A stretch of DNA of 64,000 bases from Paenarthrobacter nicotinovorans (GTDB lineage Bacteria; Actinomycetota; Actinomycetes; Actinomycetales; Micrococcaceae). Shown here in pieces: positions 8,630-17,538 of the stretch. The stretch lies in contig NZ_CP089293.1 of NCBI RefSeq assembly GCF_021919345.1, positions 496,001 through 560,000 on the forward strand. The letters are read 5' to 3'. The number at the start of each line of letters is the position of its first letter. Position 1 is the first letter of the stretch. The notes under the pieces were generated by a model. The model was not told where the DNA came from. It searched no databases and saw only the letters and a program-made list of their open reading frames with translations. Made by a program: the position numbers and the translations under genes.

Positions 8630-9732
8630 AGCCCGCTCACTTTCCGGCGCCGTGCCAAGGCGATGAGTACAGGCGCGCCGATGAACGCTGTCACTACGCC
8701 TACCTGTAGCTCACCGGGTGCGGCAACCCTGCCAACAACATCCGATACCAGCAGCAGGATGGGGGAGAGCAGGACTGTCGTGGCCATGATCCACCGCTGG
8801 TCCGGGCCCACGATCCACCGGGCCACATGGGGAACCATGAGTCCCACAAAGCCGATGGCGCCAGCTCCTGCTGTGGCTGCGCCGCTGAGGAGGGTGATGG
8901 CCACGACGCCCAGGATGCGGGTGCGGTTGACGTTGGCGCCAAGGGAAGTGGCGAGGTCGTCTCCCAGTGCCAGAGCGTTGAGGCCGCGGACGCAGAACAA
9001 CGCCACGAGCAATCCCACGCCCATGAACGGTGCCACCGTGGCAACGGACTCCATGCTGCGGGTGTCCAGTGAGCCGATGCTCCACGAGCGCAGGTGGTCA
9101 AAGGCCTTGGGGTTCAGGAGTGTGAGTCCGGAGCCAATGCCGGTGAGGACGGCGCCCAGGGCAACACCGGCCAGTGTCAGCCGGATGGGATTCACCACGT
9201 TCCGTCCTGAGGTTCCGATCAGGTAGACCGCGGCGGTGGTGAGGATGGCCCCGCCAAACGCGAACCAGATGTAGCCGCTCAGGGTAGCTACCCCGAAGAC
9301 ACCAATTGCCACCACGATCGCAAACGAGGCACCCGCGTTGACCCCGAGGATGCCGGGATCGGCCAGTGGATTCCGGGTAATGGCCTGGATCAGCGCGCCA
9401 GCCATGCCCAAGGCGACTCCCACAGCGATCCCCATCAAAGTGCGCGGCAACCGGCTTTCAAGGATGATCGCGTGATCGGCGGTGTCCTGCGGGTTGGTGA
9501 AGGCCTGGAAAATGGTGGACGCCGGGATGAGCTTCGCACCGACACCCAGGCTTAGCACGACGGCACCGAGAAGGATTGCGGCCGCCGCGACCAAAAAGGT
9601 GACGCGCCAGCCGGATCTCTTGACGACGCCGCCGCGTGGGGCCGCGTTGTCACCTGACTGGGCCGCGGTTGCTGGCTCGCCGGCGTGCGGCTTGGGAGCG
9701 GGAGCCATCAGTTGGGACACGACAGGGACCAT
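8626..9732 (-). CDS. Iron-siderophore ABC transporter permease (FecCD family)
   Basis: First gene of the iron operon, about 368 residues. A long cytoplasmic N-terminus (rich in Pro/Ala/Gly) precedes the membrane domain. The FecCD motifs LPRTLMGIAVGVALGMAGALI and ITRNPLADPGILGVNAGA are clear. The start is uncertain: ATG 9732 is chosen, but TTG 9747 and an ATG at about 9712 (MAPAPKPH) are possible, and none has a good Shine-Dalgarno sequence. The divergent gene at 9820 encodes the binding protein, and an iron box lies between them. Confidence 0.9.
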   Translation of the reverse strand: MVPVVSQLMAPAPKPHAGEPATAAQSGDNAAPRGGVVKRSGWRVTFLVAAAAILLGAVVLSLGVGAKLIPASTIFQAFTNPQDTADHAIILESRLPRTLMGIAVGVALGMAGALIQAITRNPLADPGILGVNAGASFAIVVAIGVFGVATLSGYIWFAFGGAILTTAAVYLIGTSGRNVVNPIRLTLAGVALGAVLTGIGSGLTLLNPKAFDHLRSWSIGSLDTRSMESVATVAPFMGVGLLVALFCVRGLNALALGDDLATSLGANVNRTRILGVVAITLLSGAATAGAGAIGFVGLMVPHVARWIVGPDQRWIMATTVLLSPILLLVSDVVGRVAAPGELQVGVVTAFIGAPVLIALARRRKVSGL

Positions 9733-9801
9733 TTCAGAGAGGGGCAATAAAGGAAGGGCTATCCGTGACTGTCGTCACAACGTCACAGAAGTGTGCCCTA
9801 A

Positions 9802-9820
9802 TTAGGTTAGCCTTACCCAG
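9802..9820. promoter_or_regulatory. DtxR/IdeR-type iron box
   Basis: TTAGGTTAGCCTTACCCAG matches the established 19-bp DtxR/IdeR consensus TTAGGTTAGCCTAACCTAA at 16 positions. It lies between the divergent permease operon and the binding-protein gene. It overlaps the -10 box TAGCCT (9808-9813), so binding of the iron-loaded repressor would block transcription of 9820 and probably of both sides. Confidence 0.82.
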
Positions 9821-10872
9821 TGAAAAATGACGATTTTGAAGTTCAGCCGCCCAAGGGCTCCCGTGCGCGAAAGCTCGTAATGAAGGCGGTCGGTGCCACC
9901 TTGCTTATGGCCCTCGTCGCGGGCTGCGGCACCAGTGGTACGTCGGGTTCCAGTGCGGGCAACGCCGATGTTGCCACGGGAGGATCGAAGTTCACCACCG
10001 CTGACCAGGAAACGGCGAAGCTCGGCACGGACGCCGCGCCCGGCGTTTTCCCGCGCACCCTGACGCACGCAAACGGTGAAACAACCTTGGAAAAGAAGCC
10101 CACCCGCGTGGTGGTACTCGACACCGGCGAACTCGACGACGTCGTCACCCTTGGCGTCACGCCGGTGGGCATGGCCACCACCGAAGGCGCCAACCCGGTT
10201 CCCACCTACCTGGCTGACAAGGTCAAGGATGTCCCCTCCGTGGGCACCATCCAGGACCTCAACCTTGAAGCCATCGCAGCGCTCAAGCCGGACCTCATCC
10301 TCGGCAGCAAGCTCCGGGCCGACAAACTCTACAAGCAGTTGTCATCCATTGCCCCCACCGTGTTCAGCATCCGGCCAGGCTTCCCGTGGAAGGAAAACTT
10401 CCTCCTGGTCGGCAAGTCACTGGGCGAGGAAGACAAGGCCACCAAAGCCCTCAACGACTACCAGGGCGAAGCTGACGCGCTGAAGGCAGACGTCAAGGGC
10501 GACCCGAAGATCTCGCTGGTCCGCTTCCTGCCGGGCAAGATCCGCCTGTATGCCAACAAGTCCCTCATCGGCGTCATCCTGAAGGACGCAGGCTTGGCCC
10601 GCCCGGAGAACCAGAACATTGATGAACTCGCGGCTGAAATCTCGGCCGAGAACATCGAGCAAGGCGACGCCGACTGGATCTTCTACAGCAGCTACGGCGA
10701 CCCCTCAGCCACCGGTGAAACCGCTGTAGTTGAAGGCGCTGTCTGGCCCAAGCTCGGCGCAGTCAAAGCCGGCCACGCGAAAGCGGTCAATGACGACGTC
10801 TGGTTCCTCGGCCTCGGCCCCACAGGCGCCCAGCTGATCCTGAAGGACCTCCGCAGCATGCTGGTCGGCTGA
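9820..10872 (+). CDS. Iron-siderophore ABC transporter substrate-binding lipoprotein
   Basis: Captures a ferric siderophore (or heme) outside the membrane and delivers it to the permease pair encoded divergently. It has 350 residues: a basic n-region, a hydrophobic segment and lipobox LVAGC near residue 30, then a FecB/FhuD-type fold (KPTRVVVLDTGELDDVVTLGVTPVG; LEAIAALKPDLILGS; a long helix; WFLGLGPTGAQLILKDLRSML). GTG 9820 is chosen because the -10 box TAGCCT ends 6 nt before it, giving a leaderless mRNA. ATG 9880 would also give a valid lipoprotein signal but has no ribosome-binding site. Expected to be induced in iron starvation through the overlapping iron box. Confidence 0.92.
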   Translation: MKNDDFEVQPPKGSRARKLVMKAVGATLLMALVAGCGTSGTSGSSAGNADVATGGSKFTTADQETAKLGTDAAPGVFPRTLTHANGETTLEKKPTRVVVLDTGELDDVVTLGVTPVGMATTEGANPVPTYLADKVKDVPSVGTIQDLNLEAIAALKPDLILGSKLRADKLYKQLSSIAPTVFSIRPGFPWKENFLLVGKSLGEEDKATKALNDYQGEADALKADVKGDPKISLVRFLPGKIRLYANKSLIGVILKDAGLARPENQNIDELAAEISAENIEQGDADWIFYSSYGDPSATGETAVVEGAVWPKLGAVKAGHAKAVNDDVWFLGLGPTGAQLILKDLRSMLVG

Positions 10873-10899
10873 CCCGGCCCCACCACAAGAACCCCAACG

Positions 10900-10940
10900 A
10901 CGACGGCGGCCCTCACCAAAAAGGTGAGGGCCGCCGTCGT
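10900..10940. terminator. Hairpin terminator after the iron-binding protein gene
   Basis: Perfect 18-bp stem (10900-10917 with 10923-10940) with an AAAAA loop. Stem start ACGACGGCGG is shared with the hairpins at 6692 and 17470. Confidence 0.85.
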
Positions 10941-10947
10941 TGTGTGT

Positions 10948-11093
10948 GTTGTGGGGCCTGGTCTGCGGGTTATTCCGGGGGATTGGGACGCAAAGCGGGC
11001 CCCACAACGAAGGTGTGTGCGTTGTGGGGCCTGGTCTGCGGGTTATCCCGGGGGATTGGGACGCAAAGCGGGCCCCACAACGAAGGTGTGTGA
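10948..11093. repeat. Two tandem 73-bp hairpin-forming repeats
   Basis: Unit 1 (10948-11020) and unit 2 (11021-11093) differ at one internal base and the last base. Each unit begins with GTTGTGGGGC and contains its reverse complement GCCCCACAAC, so each can fold into its own stem-loop. The array lies directly after a terminator and ends at the stop of the convergent gene at 11094. Confidence 0.85.
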
Positions 11094-11726
11094 CTAGGCC
11101 TTGCGGGGAATGCCCGTGCGGGCCATGGCCTCGGCGTAGGCACCGTGGATGGCATCCAGGTATTCCTGCTGGCGTGCCGGCGTGCCCGCGAAGGAGCGGC
11201 CACCGAGCGAGCGGACTTTGAACGTCTTGAAACCGCGGCGCGCGATGCTGGCCGGTGCAGCCTTCATGAGCTGGTCCGCCAGGCGGTGGGCTTCGTTTCC
11301 GTGTGCCACCAGGGCAGAGGTGCGCGGCAGGAGCTGCAGGAGGCGAAGCAGTGGCTTGAGGCCCTCGGTGATGTTGGCGGGGGTGAGCTTGCCCGGCTCC
11401 TCGTTGGGTTCGATCCACGGGTAGGCGTTCCAGGGCATCATGAGCTCGGGACGGAGGCCCAGCTGCCACTGCATGCCGAGCATGCGCGTGGCTGCTTCCT
11501 CGTCGCCGGGGGTGATGAAGCCCTCACCGGTGGTGGTGCGCTGATTGGAGAAAAGGCTCACGATGCGGCAGTCATCCATGCTGTGGGCGGGGTCGATGTA
11601 GAGGACCTCGCTGCCTGGCTTCTGCTCCTTGATGGAGTCGCACAGCTCGTTGACCTCAGCGATGTGCGGTTCGTAGCGGCGGTTCCAGAGGATTTCTTCG
11701 GGTGATTCAGTCGCCAGTTCTTGCAT
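11094..11726 (-). CDS. Uracil-DNA glycosylase superfamily protein
   Basis: 210 residues. The block VLYIDPAHSMDDCRIVSLFSNQ, the segment GLRPELMMPWNAYPW and the late motif ALVAHGNEAHRL resemble the three active-site blocks of uracil-DNA-glycosylase-like proteins (water-activating loop, Asn-containing strand, and the H..H.S-type loop, here with Gly-Asn). It may remove damaged bases or may be a non-catalytic relative. The ATG at 11726 has AGGAG about 12 nt upstream, rather far. It stands alone and is convergent with the iron-binding protein gene. Confidence 0.72.
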   Translation of the reverse strand: MQELATESPEEILWNRRYEPHIAEVNELCDSIKEQKPGSEVLYIDPAHSMDDCRIVSLFSNQRTTTGEGFITPGDEEAATRMLGMQWQLGLRPELMMPWNAYPWIEPNEEPGKLTPANITEGLKPLLRLLQLLPRTSALVAHGNEAHRLADQLMKAAPASIARRGFKTFKVRSLGGRSFAGTPARQQEYLDAIHGAYAEAMARTGIPRKA

Positions 11727-12115
11727 CAGGGGTTAGGTCTCCTAGGTGTTACAGCGCACCGTTCCAAGGGGCCGCGGGCATGCCGCAGCCGAACCTCAAA
11801 GGGTGCTGTTGGGGGCTAACTAACCTTACCGGACTTACTGCCCCAATGGGGGCCGTCCCGGCGCGCCACTTAATGCGACGCGGCGTGTTGCCCGGGAAAC
11901 GTGTCAGGCATCTCGGCCCGCCCGCAACTGCGGCACAAGGTTCGACGCCGGTGCGGCGCTCCCTGCCAGCGTCGAACGCCGGCATTAACCCTAAAGTGCA
12001 CCTCGGCCGGGTGGGGCTTTTCCTTCCCCAGATAATGACGTTTGAAACTACTGGTTCCGGGGGAACCGTTCGGCCTCCCCGCCAGCTCAGCATCATCAAC
12101 TGTGGGGGTTAAACA
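11727..12115. other. 389-base intergenic region between divergent genes
   Basis: No convincing gene. Open frames on both strands here lack ribosome-binding sites and family features. It holds an inverted repeat (GTTCGACGC at 11940-11948 with GCGTCGAAC at 11969-11977) and GGTTCC...GGAACC at about 12053-12067. It should contain promoters for the gene at 11726 and for the SipW-type operon starting at 12116. Confidence 0.5.
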
Positions 12116-12844
12116 ATGGTCGCTAAGACGTCATCCAACAAGGCAACGAAAGTTCGGGCGCTCCTCGCCGGCGGGCTTGTCCTGGGCGTGGGAGCTGCGT
12201 TCACCTTGGCTGCATGGACAGACAACGAGTGGGTCTTCGGCAATTCCGGTGGGGACAACGGACCGGGCACGCTGACCTACCACATGGAGCAAAACACTTT
12301 CAGCAACACCAACGGTACGGGCGCCGATGCGTGGAGCGACAAGCCGAACATCCCCACCGTGCCGAGCTCGGCAACCGACGGGGCACTGACGTTCGGAGCC
12401 ATCTCGGCCGCCCTCAAGCCCGGTGATACTGCTTACGCGCCCATGCAGCTCCGGGCCGCGGCAGGTTCCGAAGCCCTGACGGCCACTTTGGCGGAGGCAG
12501 TCAAGCTCGGCGGAACCGCGCCGGCAGCCGACACCACCACCAATTCCCTGGCCCTCTACAACGCCCTGACCTACCGTGCGGTCCAGGGCGTCACACCGGC
12601 CAACTGCGCTGCAGGTACGCTGACCGGCGGCACCGACATCGTAGGTTCGGCAGCTGCCGGCGTCCCGCTGACGACAGTTTCCGCAACCCCCATCACACTG
12701 CCGAAGGGTGCCGACGCAGCAACGGCCGGCTCCGCGGTGAACATTTGCTTCGCCATCACCCTCCCGTCCGCCGTGACGGACGTGACCCTGCAGGGAAAGC
12801 AGACGGTTCCGCTGTGGAGGTTCACCAGCATCGTCAGCTCGTAA
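12116..12844 (+). CDS. SipW-dependent-type secreted surface protein
   Basis: 242 residues. The N-terminus (basic start, then GGLVLGVGAAFTLAAWTDNEWV) has the SipW-type signal layout: the hydrophobic core runs into a W-T-D-x-E-W motif just past the cleavage site. The mature part is Ala/Thr-rich with predicted beta strands, like TasA/camelysin-related fibre or matrix proteins. GTGGGGG directly upstream of the ATG acts as ribosome-binding site. Nine bases after its stop comes a dedicated ER/SipW-type signal peptidase, and 1.35 kb on a second protein with the same WTDSEW motif. A role in an extracellular fibre or matrix is inferred. Confidence 0.75.
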   Translation: MVAKTSSNKATKVRALLAGGLVLGVGAAFTLAAWTDNEWVFGNSGGDNGPGTLTYHMEQNTFSNTNGTGADAWSDKPNIPTVPSSATDGALTFGAISAALKPGDTAYAPMQLRAAAGSEALTATLAEAVKLGGTAPAADTTTNSLALYNALTYRAVQGVTPANCAAGTLTGGTDIVGSAAAGVPLTTVSATPITLPKGADAATAGSAVNICFAITLPSAVTDVTLQGKQTVPLWRFTSIVSS

Positions 12845-12853
12845 CGCAGCTCT

Positions 12854-13459
12854 GTGACAGAGCCCTTGACCCGGACCAGAAGCTCGTCCCCATTGCCCCC
12901 TTCGGCCCCTGCCCTAGGCGGGGCGGGCTTCTGGGCCGTCTTGTCCCGCATCCTCAAGGTCTCCCGTGAAATTGCCTTGACTCTGCTGGCCTTGCTCGGG
13001 CTGGTGTGCATTCTGGCGCTGGTCCTTGGTTTCGTCTACAAGGCGTCGTTCGTGGTCTTCCGGACCGGATCCATGGAGCCCATGTACCCGGTCGGGGCGC
13101 TGTCCCTTACCGTGCAGGTCCCCGCTGCGGAACTGGTCCCGGGTGATGTCGTCTCCGTGAAACGCTCGGAATCCGGCGTCCTGGTCACCCACCGCGTGGT
13201 GTCCGTGGAGCCTGACGGCTCTGGTGCTTCCTTACGGCTCAAGGGCGACGCGAACAGCTCGGAAGATCCGCTGCCGTACCAGGTGGACACCGCCCGGAAG
13301 GTACTGGCAACGGTACCCGCAGTGGGTTCCTGGGTGATGGCCATGCGGGGGCCTGGTTTCATCGGCGCTGCCACCATGGCGGTCGCCGCGCTTGTGGTGT
13401 GGGCGTACTGGCCCAAGCGGGTACCCCGTCACAAAGGTGTGGTGTCAACAGGGAGGTGA
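12854..13459 (+). CDS. Signal peptidase I, SipW/ER type (Ser-His)
   Basis: Membrane-bound protease, 201 residues, that would cut the signal peptides of the neighbouring surface proteins. One helix (about 37-57) is followed by the catalytic serine box FRTGSMEPMYPVG. The general base is His in VLVTHRVVS instead of the Lys of ordinary bacterial Spase I, which is the established mark of the SipW/archaeal/ER type. RLKGDANSSEDP is the conserved box D/E, and a second helix lies near the C-terminus (about 167-187). The start is GTG 12854. Confidence 0.92.
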   Translation: MTEPLTRTRSSSPLPPSAPALGGAGFWAVLSRILKVSREIALTLLALLGLVCILALVLGFVYKASFVVFRTGSMEPMYPVGALSLTVQVPAAELVPGDVVSVKRSESGVLVTHRVVSVEPDGSGASLRLKGDANSSEDPLPYQVDTARKVLATVPAVGSWVMAMRGPGFIGAATMAVAALVVWAYWPKRVPRHKGVVSTGR

Positions 13460-13466
13460 AAGAGCT

Positions 13467-14198
13467 GTGAAGCAGTGGAACCGGGTGGTGAGGCCCGCAG
13501 CGGCAGCGTGTGCCGCCGTCGTCGGGGTGCTGTTCTGTGCCGTCCCTGCCCAAGCCGCCGACCAGCTCATCCCGGTACCCGAGAACGGAACCCCGGGCGT
13601 CCTTTGGCTTTCCTCTTCCGTGTACCCGTTGGAGTTCCCGCAACTGGCGCCAGGCGATTCGTTCGTGTGGCAGATCGGGTTGTCGCTGGAAAAGCCCCAA
13701 GCCACCTCCTCCTTGCAGCTCGTTGCCACAGGCGGCCTGGCCGCCGCTGACGGATACGGCATCGCCATCGATGAATGCCCGTCCCCGTGGCAGGGCGACA
13801 GCGGGCTGAACAAGGAACTGAGCTGTCCCGAAGGCTCAACGCCCAGGATCCAGCCCACCCGCCTCAACGATTGGGACCAAGGCCTCCGTGTCCCGCTCAG
13901 CAACCTCCGGGCCGGGACCGCACCGTACCTCCGTTTCACCCTGGCAGGACCCGCCAGCGCCCCGCCCCAAGACGCGGCGCTCACCTTGGGGATCGGGGTC
14001 ACCGCCATGGGAGACGACGACGGCGGCAGCGCGCCTTCGCTGCCACCGGCCGCCGACGGCGGAAGCAAAGAACCCCTTGGAAGCACTGGTGCCACGTCCC
14101 TCCCCGCGCTCTTCGCCGGAGGCGCGCTGCTCCTCCTGGGAACCGCCGTCCTGGCGATGCTGAAACGGCCGAGTGAAGCCAAGGAGCAAGGCGCATGA
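13467..14198 (+). CDS. Secreted, membrane-anchored protein of the SipW-type module
   Basis: 243 residues. A classical signal peptide with cleavage at about AQA-AD is followed by a beta-rich domain with two cysteines (IDECPSPW, LSCPEG), a Gly/Ser/Pro-rich linker, and a C-terminal helix plus basic tail (LFAGGALLLLGTAVLAMLKRPSEAK) that anchors it in the membrane. GTG 13467 is chosen for GGGAGG at 13451-13456. It starts 7 bases after the signal peptidase stop and overlaps the next gene by 4 bases. It could be an assembly or anchor component; I know no named family. Confidence 0.75.
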   Translation: MKQWNRVVRPAAAACAAVVGVLFCAVPAQAADQLIPVPENGTPGVLWLSSSVYPLEFPQLAPGDSFVWQIGLSLEKPQATSSLQLVATGGLAAADGYGIAIDECPSPWQGDSGLNKELSCPEGSTPRIQPTRLNDWDQGLRVPLSNLRAGTAPYLRFTLAGPASAPPQDAALTLGIGVTAMGDDDGGSAPSLPPAADGGSKEPLGSTGATSLPALFAGGALLLLGTAVLAMLKRPSEAKEQGA

Positions 14199-15961
14199 CG
14201 CTCCGACGCCCGCTGAGCGAACCCCTGCGCCGGGCATTCCTCAACCGTCCACGCCGCTCGATTCTCGTGGCAGCAGTAGCCGCCATCAGCCTGGCCGCCA
14301 CCACAAGCATCACCACAGCTGCGTGGACGGACAGCGAATGGGTGAAAAGCGCCGTAGGCGTAAGTTCGCCCGGAGACTGCAGCACAAACTCCATGTTCAC
14401 CAACCAGGCCTGGGCGAGGGAACTGCACGGCACAGTGCTCAACACCAATCTGGACACCGTGGCAGGGGTCCAGGGGCTGAAAGTGCTGAACAACGGCACC
14501 ACCGCTTCGCCCACCCCGGTCTCTGCGGTGCTGGTGCCCGGCACTACGGACGCTTATGTCACCAAAATTCCGGTGACGGCCTTGGGCAGCAGCCCGGTCT
14601 CGGTGGGGCTGGGATTGGGTGTTCCCGTAGGCGGCCTGGGGACGTATACGCAGTGGGCGCGCTCGCAGAAAAGCGGGCAGGCCCAGGGCGCTTCGGGGCT
14701 GGTGTCGGACCAGACGGGTGCAGTGGATGTCGCAGGGACAGCGCAGGGAGCAGGCAGTGCCCCGAAAGCGGCCAGTATTTCGCTGGGCAACATCGTTCCT
14801 GCCTCCTTGTCCGGGGTGACCCTTGATGTTGGGGCGATTGCATCGTCCTCCAAGGTGGATAGCTGTGTCATGACCAACGGGTGGCCGATGCTGGACACCA
14901 CACCTACCGTCCAGCGCCAGTACGGGATTGCCGGGCTGGACCTGACGGCGGCGATTCCCGCCGTCGGGACGTTGTCCACCAGCGGGGCTTCACTGGTGGG
15001 GACGGTTCCTGCGCAACTGAATGCGTTGCTGGGGACGGGTGGGTTGACTACCGGGATCTCCGACGGGGTCTCGGCACTGATCAACCCGTTGCTGGGGACA
15101 TTGTCGCTCGGGTCCATCAGCACCACTGCGACGCTCTCTGCCCCGGATCTGACCGGGGTCACCGCCATGATGACCGAGTCCATGACTGACGGGATTGTCA
15201 CCGTCAACCTGGGAACCGGGACGGTCAAGGTCAACATCGCGGCCCTGACCGGCAGCTCGGTGACTGGTTTGAACGGCATGGAACCCAATCACGCTGTCGT
15301 TCTGGATGCGGCCACGACGACGGCGGTGACCTCCAGGGTTACTGCCTTGCTGGATTCGTGGAAGAACCGGGTGCTGGCTGCGCTGACTACCGCGCTGCGC
15401 GCCATCACATTGAACGCCACCACCAACATCACCCTGAAACTGGCCGGGCTCAACGCAGCGACCATCGGCGTCAAGATAGGCGCGGCCACCGGCGCCAGCA
15501 CAGGTATATCTCTGGGCGACTTCCTGGATGGCACCGCCACGGCACCCCAAGTAACCGCCAACGTCATTGGCCTGGATTTGGGAGGTGTGGTGGCTGCTTT
15601 GCTGGGACCCATTACCTCGGCCCTCCTCACTGGAACCAACAACGTGGTGAAGACCGTCCTCAACGCCACCATCTTCAACACCGGCCTGGTTGCCAACCTG
15701 GGTACAAGCCTGCAGGCCTTGATCACACCGGTGATTAACGCCGTCGGGCCAGTCCTGACAGCTGTCCGGACGCTGGTGGCCATCAATGTCAACGTCCAGC
15801 CCGATCAGAGCTGGCCCGGCACCAAACCGGCGGATGTCACTGCTGCGGCGGGAGAATACAAGGTCTCGGCCATTCGCGTGGGGCTGGTGGACAGTGCCGG
15901 CCTGCTGAGCCTGTCGTTGGGGAGTTCGTCGGCCGGTCCTGCCGCCCTGGTTGTCCCCTGA
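14195..15961 (+). CDS. SipW-type surface protein, choice-of-anchor G-like
   Basis: 588 residues, last gene of the module, coupled by an ATGA overlap. A basic N-terminus and hydrophobic core lead to AAWTDSEWV, the same motif as in the protein at 12116. The long mature part is Thr/Ala/Gly/Leu-rich with repeating beta-strand patterns and only two cysteines, as in 'choice-of-anchor G' actinobacterial surface proteins; it ends without a hydrophobic anchor. Very low charge suggests a packed extracellular stalk or fibre. That it is processed by the neighbouring peptidase is inferred from the shared motif. Confidence 0.75.
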   Translation: MTLRRPLSEPLRRAFLNRPRRSILVAAVAAISLAATTSITTAAWTDSEWVKSAVGVSSPGDCSTNSMFTNQAWARELHGTVLNTNLDTVAGVQGLKVLNNGTTASPTPVSAVLVPGTTDAYVTKIPVTALGSSPVSVGLGLGVPVGGLGTYTQWARSQKSGQAQGASGLVSDQTGAVDVAGTAQGAGSAPKAASISLGNIVPASLSGVTLDVGAIASSSKVDSCVMTNGWPMLDTTPTVQRQYGIAGLDLTAAIPAVGTLSTSGASLVGTVPAQLNALLGTGGLTTGISDGVSALINPLLGTLSLGSISTTATLSAPDLTGVTAMMTESMTDGIVTVNLGTGTVKVNIAALTGSSVTGLNGMEPNHAVVLDAATTTAVTSRVTALLDSWKNRVLAALTTALRAITLNATTNITLKLAGLNAATIGVKIGAATGASTGISLGDFLDGTATAPQVTANVIGLDLGGVVAALLGPITSALLTGTNNVVKTVLNATIFNTGLVANLGTSLQALITPVINAVGPVLTAVRTLVAINVNVQPDQSWPGTKPADVTAAAGEYKVSAIRVGLVDSAGLLSLSLGSSSAGPAALVVP

Positions 15962-16165
15962 CTTTGTCCACAACTGCAGGCCAACGTTGGGCCAACACCA
16001 GAGAAACCGTTGCCATCGGCTAAACTTGGCTGGTAAGAGCCCCGAACTCTTGCGTATGCCAGCCCACGTGGCAGGCTGCACCGGTAACGTCGGGGCATTC
16101 TCATGTACGGCGCCAAGCCCCAGTCATCCTTCTGGGGTCAGCCCGAAAGAATGGGGGAGGATCCC

Positions 16166-17455
16166 ATGCCCGCTATCGTGATCGTCGGAGCCCAGTGGGG
16201 CGACGAAGGCAAAGGCAAAGCAACCGATCTGCTCGGTGGCCGCGTTGACTACGTGGTCAAGCCCAACGGCGGTAACAACGCCGGGCACACCGTGGTTGTT
16301 GGCGGTGAGAAGTACGAGCTGAAGCTCCTTCCCGCGGGCATCCTGAGCCCCAACGCAATTCCCATTATTGGCAACGGCTGCGTGGTGAACCTGGAGGCTC
16401 TCTTCCAGGAAATCGACGGCCTTGAAGCCCGCGGCGCTGACACCTCGCGCCTGCGCGTTTCAGCCAATGCCCACCTTGTTGCGCCGTACCACCAGGTGCT
16501 GGACAAGGTCACCGAGCGCTTCCTTGGCAGCCGCGCCATCGGCACCACGGGCCGCGGCATCGGTCCGGCTTACATGGACAAGGTGGCCCGCCTGGGCATC
16601 CGCGTCCAGGATGTCTTCGACGAGTCCATCCTCCGCCAGAAGGTGGAAGGTTCCCTGCGCCAGAAGAACGAACTGCTGGTCAAGGTCTACAACCGCCGCG
16701 ACATCGTGGTGGATGAGATCGTGGACTACTTCCTGTCCTTCGCCGAGCGGCTCCGCCCGTTGGTCATCGACAGCACCCTAGAGCTGAACAACGCCCTGGA
16801 TGAGGGCAAGGTTGTGCTCATGGAAGGCGGACAGGCAACGTTCCTGGACGTGGACCACGGCACGTACCCATTCGTCACTTCCTCCAACCCCACGGCAGGC
16901 GGCGCATCCGTTGGTTCGGGCATTGGCCCCACCCGCATCTCCCGCTCCATCGGCATCATCAAGGCCTACACCACCCGCGTTGGCGCCGGCCCGTTCCCCA
17001 CGGAACTGTTCGATGAGATGGGCGTCTACCTGCAGAAGACCGGCGGCGAGTTCGGTGTCAACACAGGCCGTCCCCGCCGTTGCGGTTGGTACGACGCCGT
17101 CCTGGCCCGCCACGCTTCCCGCGTCAACGGTTTCACGGACTACTTCGTCACCAAGCTGGACGTCCTGACGGGCATCGAGCAGATCCCGGTTTGCGTTGCC
17201 TATGACGTCGACGGTGTCCGCCATGATGAAATGCCCATGACGCAGACCGAGTTCCACCACGCAGTGCCGATCTTCGAGTACTTCGACGGCTGGACCGAGG
17301 ACATCACCGGTGCCCGCACCCTGGAAGACCTCCCCGAGAACGCCCGCAACTACGTGCTGGCCCTCGAGAAGCTCTCCGGCACGCGCTTCTCGGCCATCGG
17401 CGTCGGCCCGGACCGCGACCAGACCATCGTGGTCCACGACTTGATCAACGACTGA
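16166..17455 (+). CDS. purA: Adenylosuccinate synthetase
   Basis: Joins IMP and aspartate with GTP hydrolysis, the first committed step to AMP. 429 residues, full length. Key motifs: [14 protein letters not shown] (GTP/phosphate loop with catalytic Asp), [10 protein letters not shown] (catalytic His), [44 protein letters not shown] and the C-terminal GPDRDQTI. The ATG at 16166 has GGGGGAGG at 16153-16160. A possible promoter, TTGCCA (16010-16015), 18 bases, TAAGAG, lies about 130 bases upstream. A strong hairpin follows. Confidence 0.98.
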   Translation: MPAIVIVGAQWGDEGKGKATDLLGGRVDYVVKPNGGNNAGHTVVVGGEKYELKLLPAGILSPNAIPIIGNGCVVNLEALFQEIDGLEARGADTSRLRVSANAHLVAPYHQVLDKVTERFLGSRAIGTTGRGIGPAYMDKVARLGIRVQDVFDESILRQKVEGSLRQKNELLVKVYNRRDIVVDEIVDYFLSFAERLRPLVIDSTLELNNALDEGKVVLMEGGQATFLDVDHGTYPFVTSSNPTAGGASVGSGIGPTRISRSIGIIKAYTTRVGAGPFPTELFDEMGVYLQKTGGEFGVNTGRPRRCGWYDAVLARHASRVNGFTDYFVTKLDVLTGIEQIPVCVAYDVDGVRHDEMPMTQTEFHHAVPIFEYFDGWTEDITGARTLEDLPENARNYVLALEKLSGTRFSAIGVGPDRDQTIVVHDLIND

Positions 17456-17469
17456 CCACCAGCTGATTT

Positions 17470-17528
17470 ACGACGGCGGCGGGTCCCCTCGGTTCCATAC
17501 GGAACCTGAGGGGACCCGCCGCCGTCGT
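17470..17528. terminator. Long hairpin terminator between convergent purA and histidine kinase gene
   Basis: Stem of about 27 bp with one bulged base (left arm 17470-17496, right arm 17501-17528). It begins ACGACGGCGG and belongs to the hairpin family shared across the window. Confidence 0.85.
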
Positions 17529-17538
17529 TAAGTTACGG

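Noticed and set aside
11814..11832. Second DtxR-like site (CTAACTAACCTTACC)
   Set aside because: Only one half-site fits; about 11 of 19 positions match the consensus, against 16 for the site at 9802.
11702..12112. Open frames on both strands in the region before the SipW-type operon
   Set aside because: No ribosome-binding site, no recognisable sequence, and they overlap each other; treated as intergenic.
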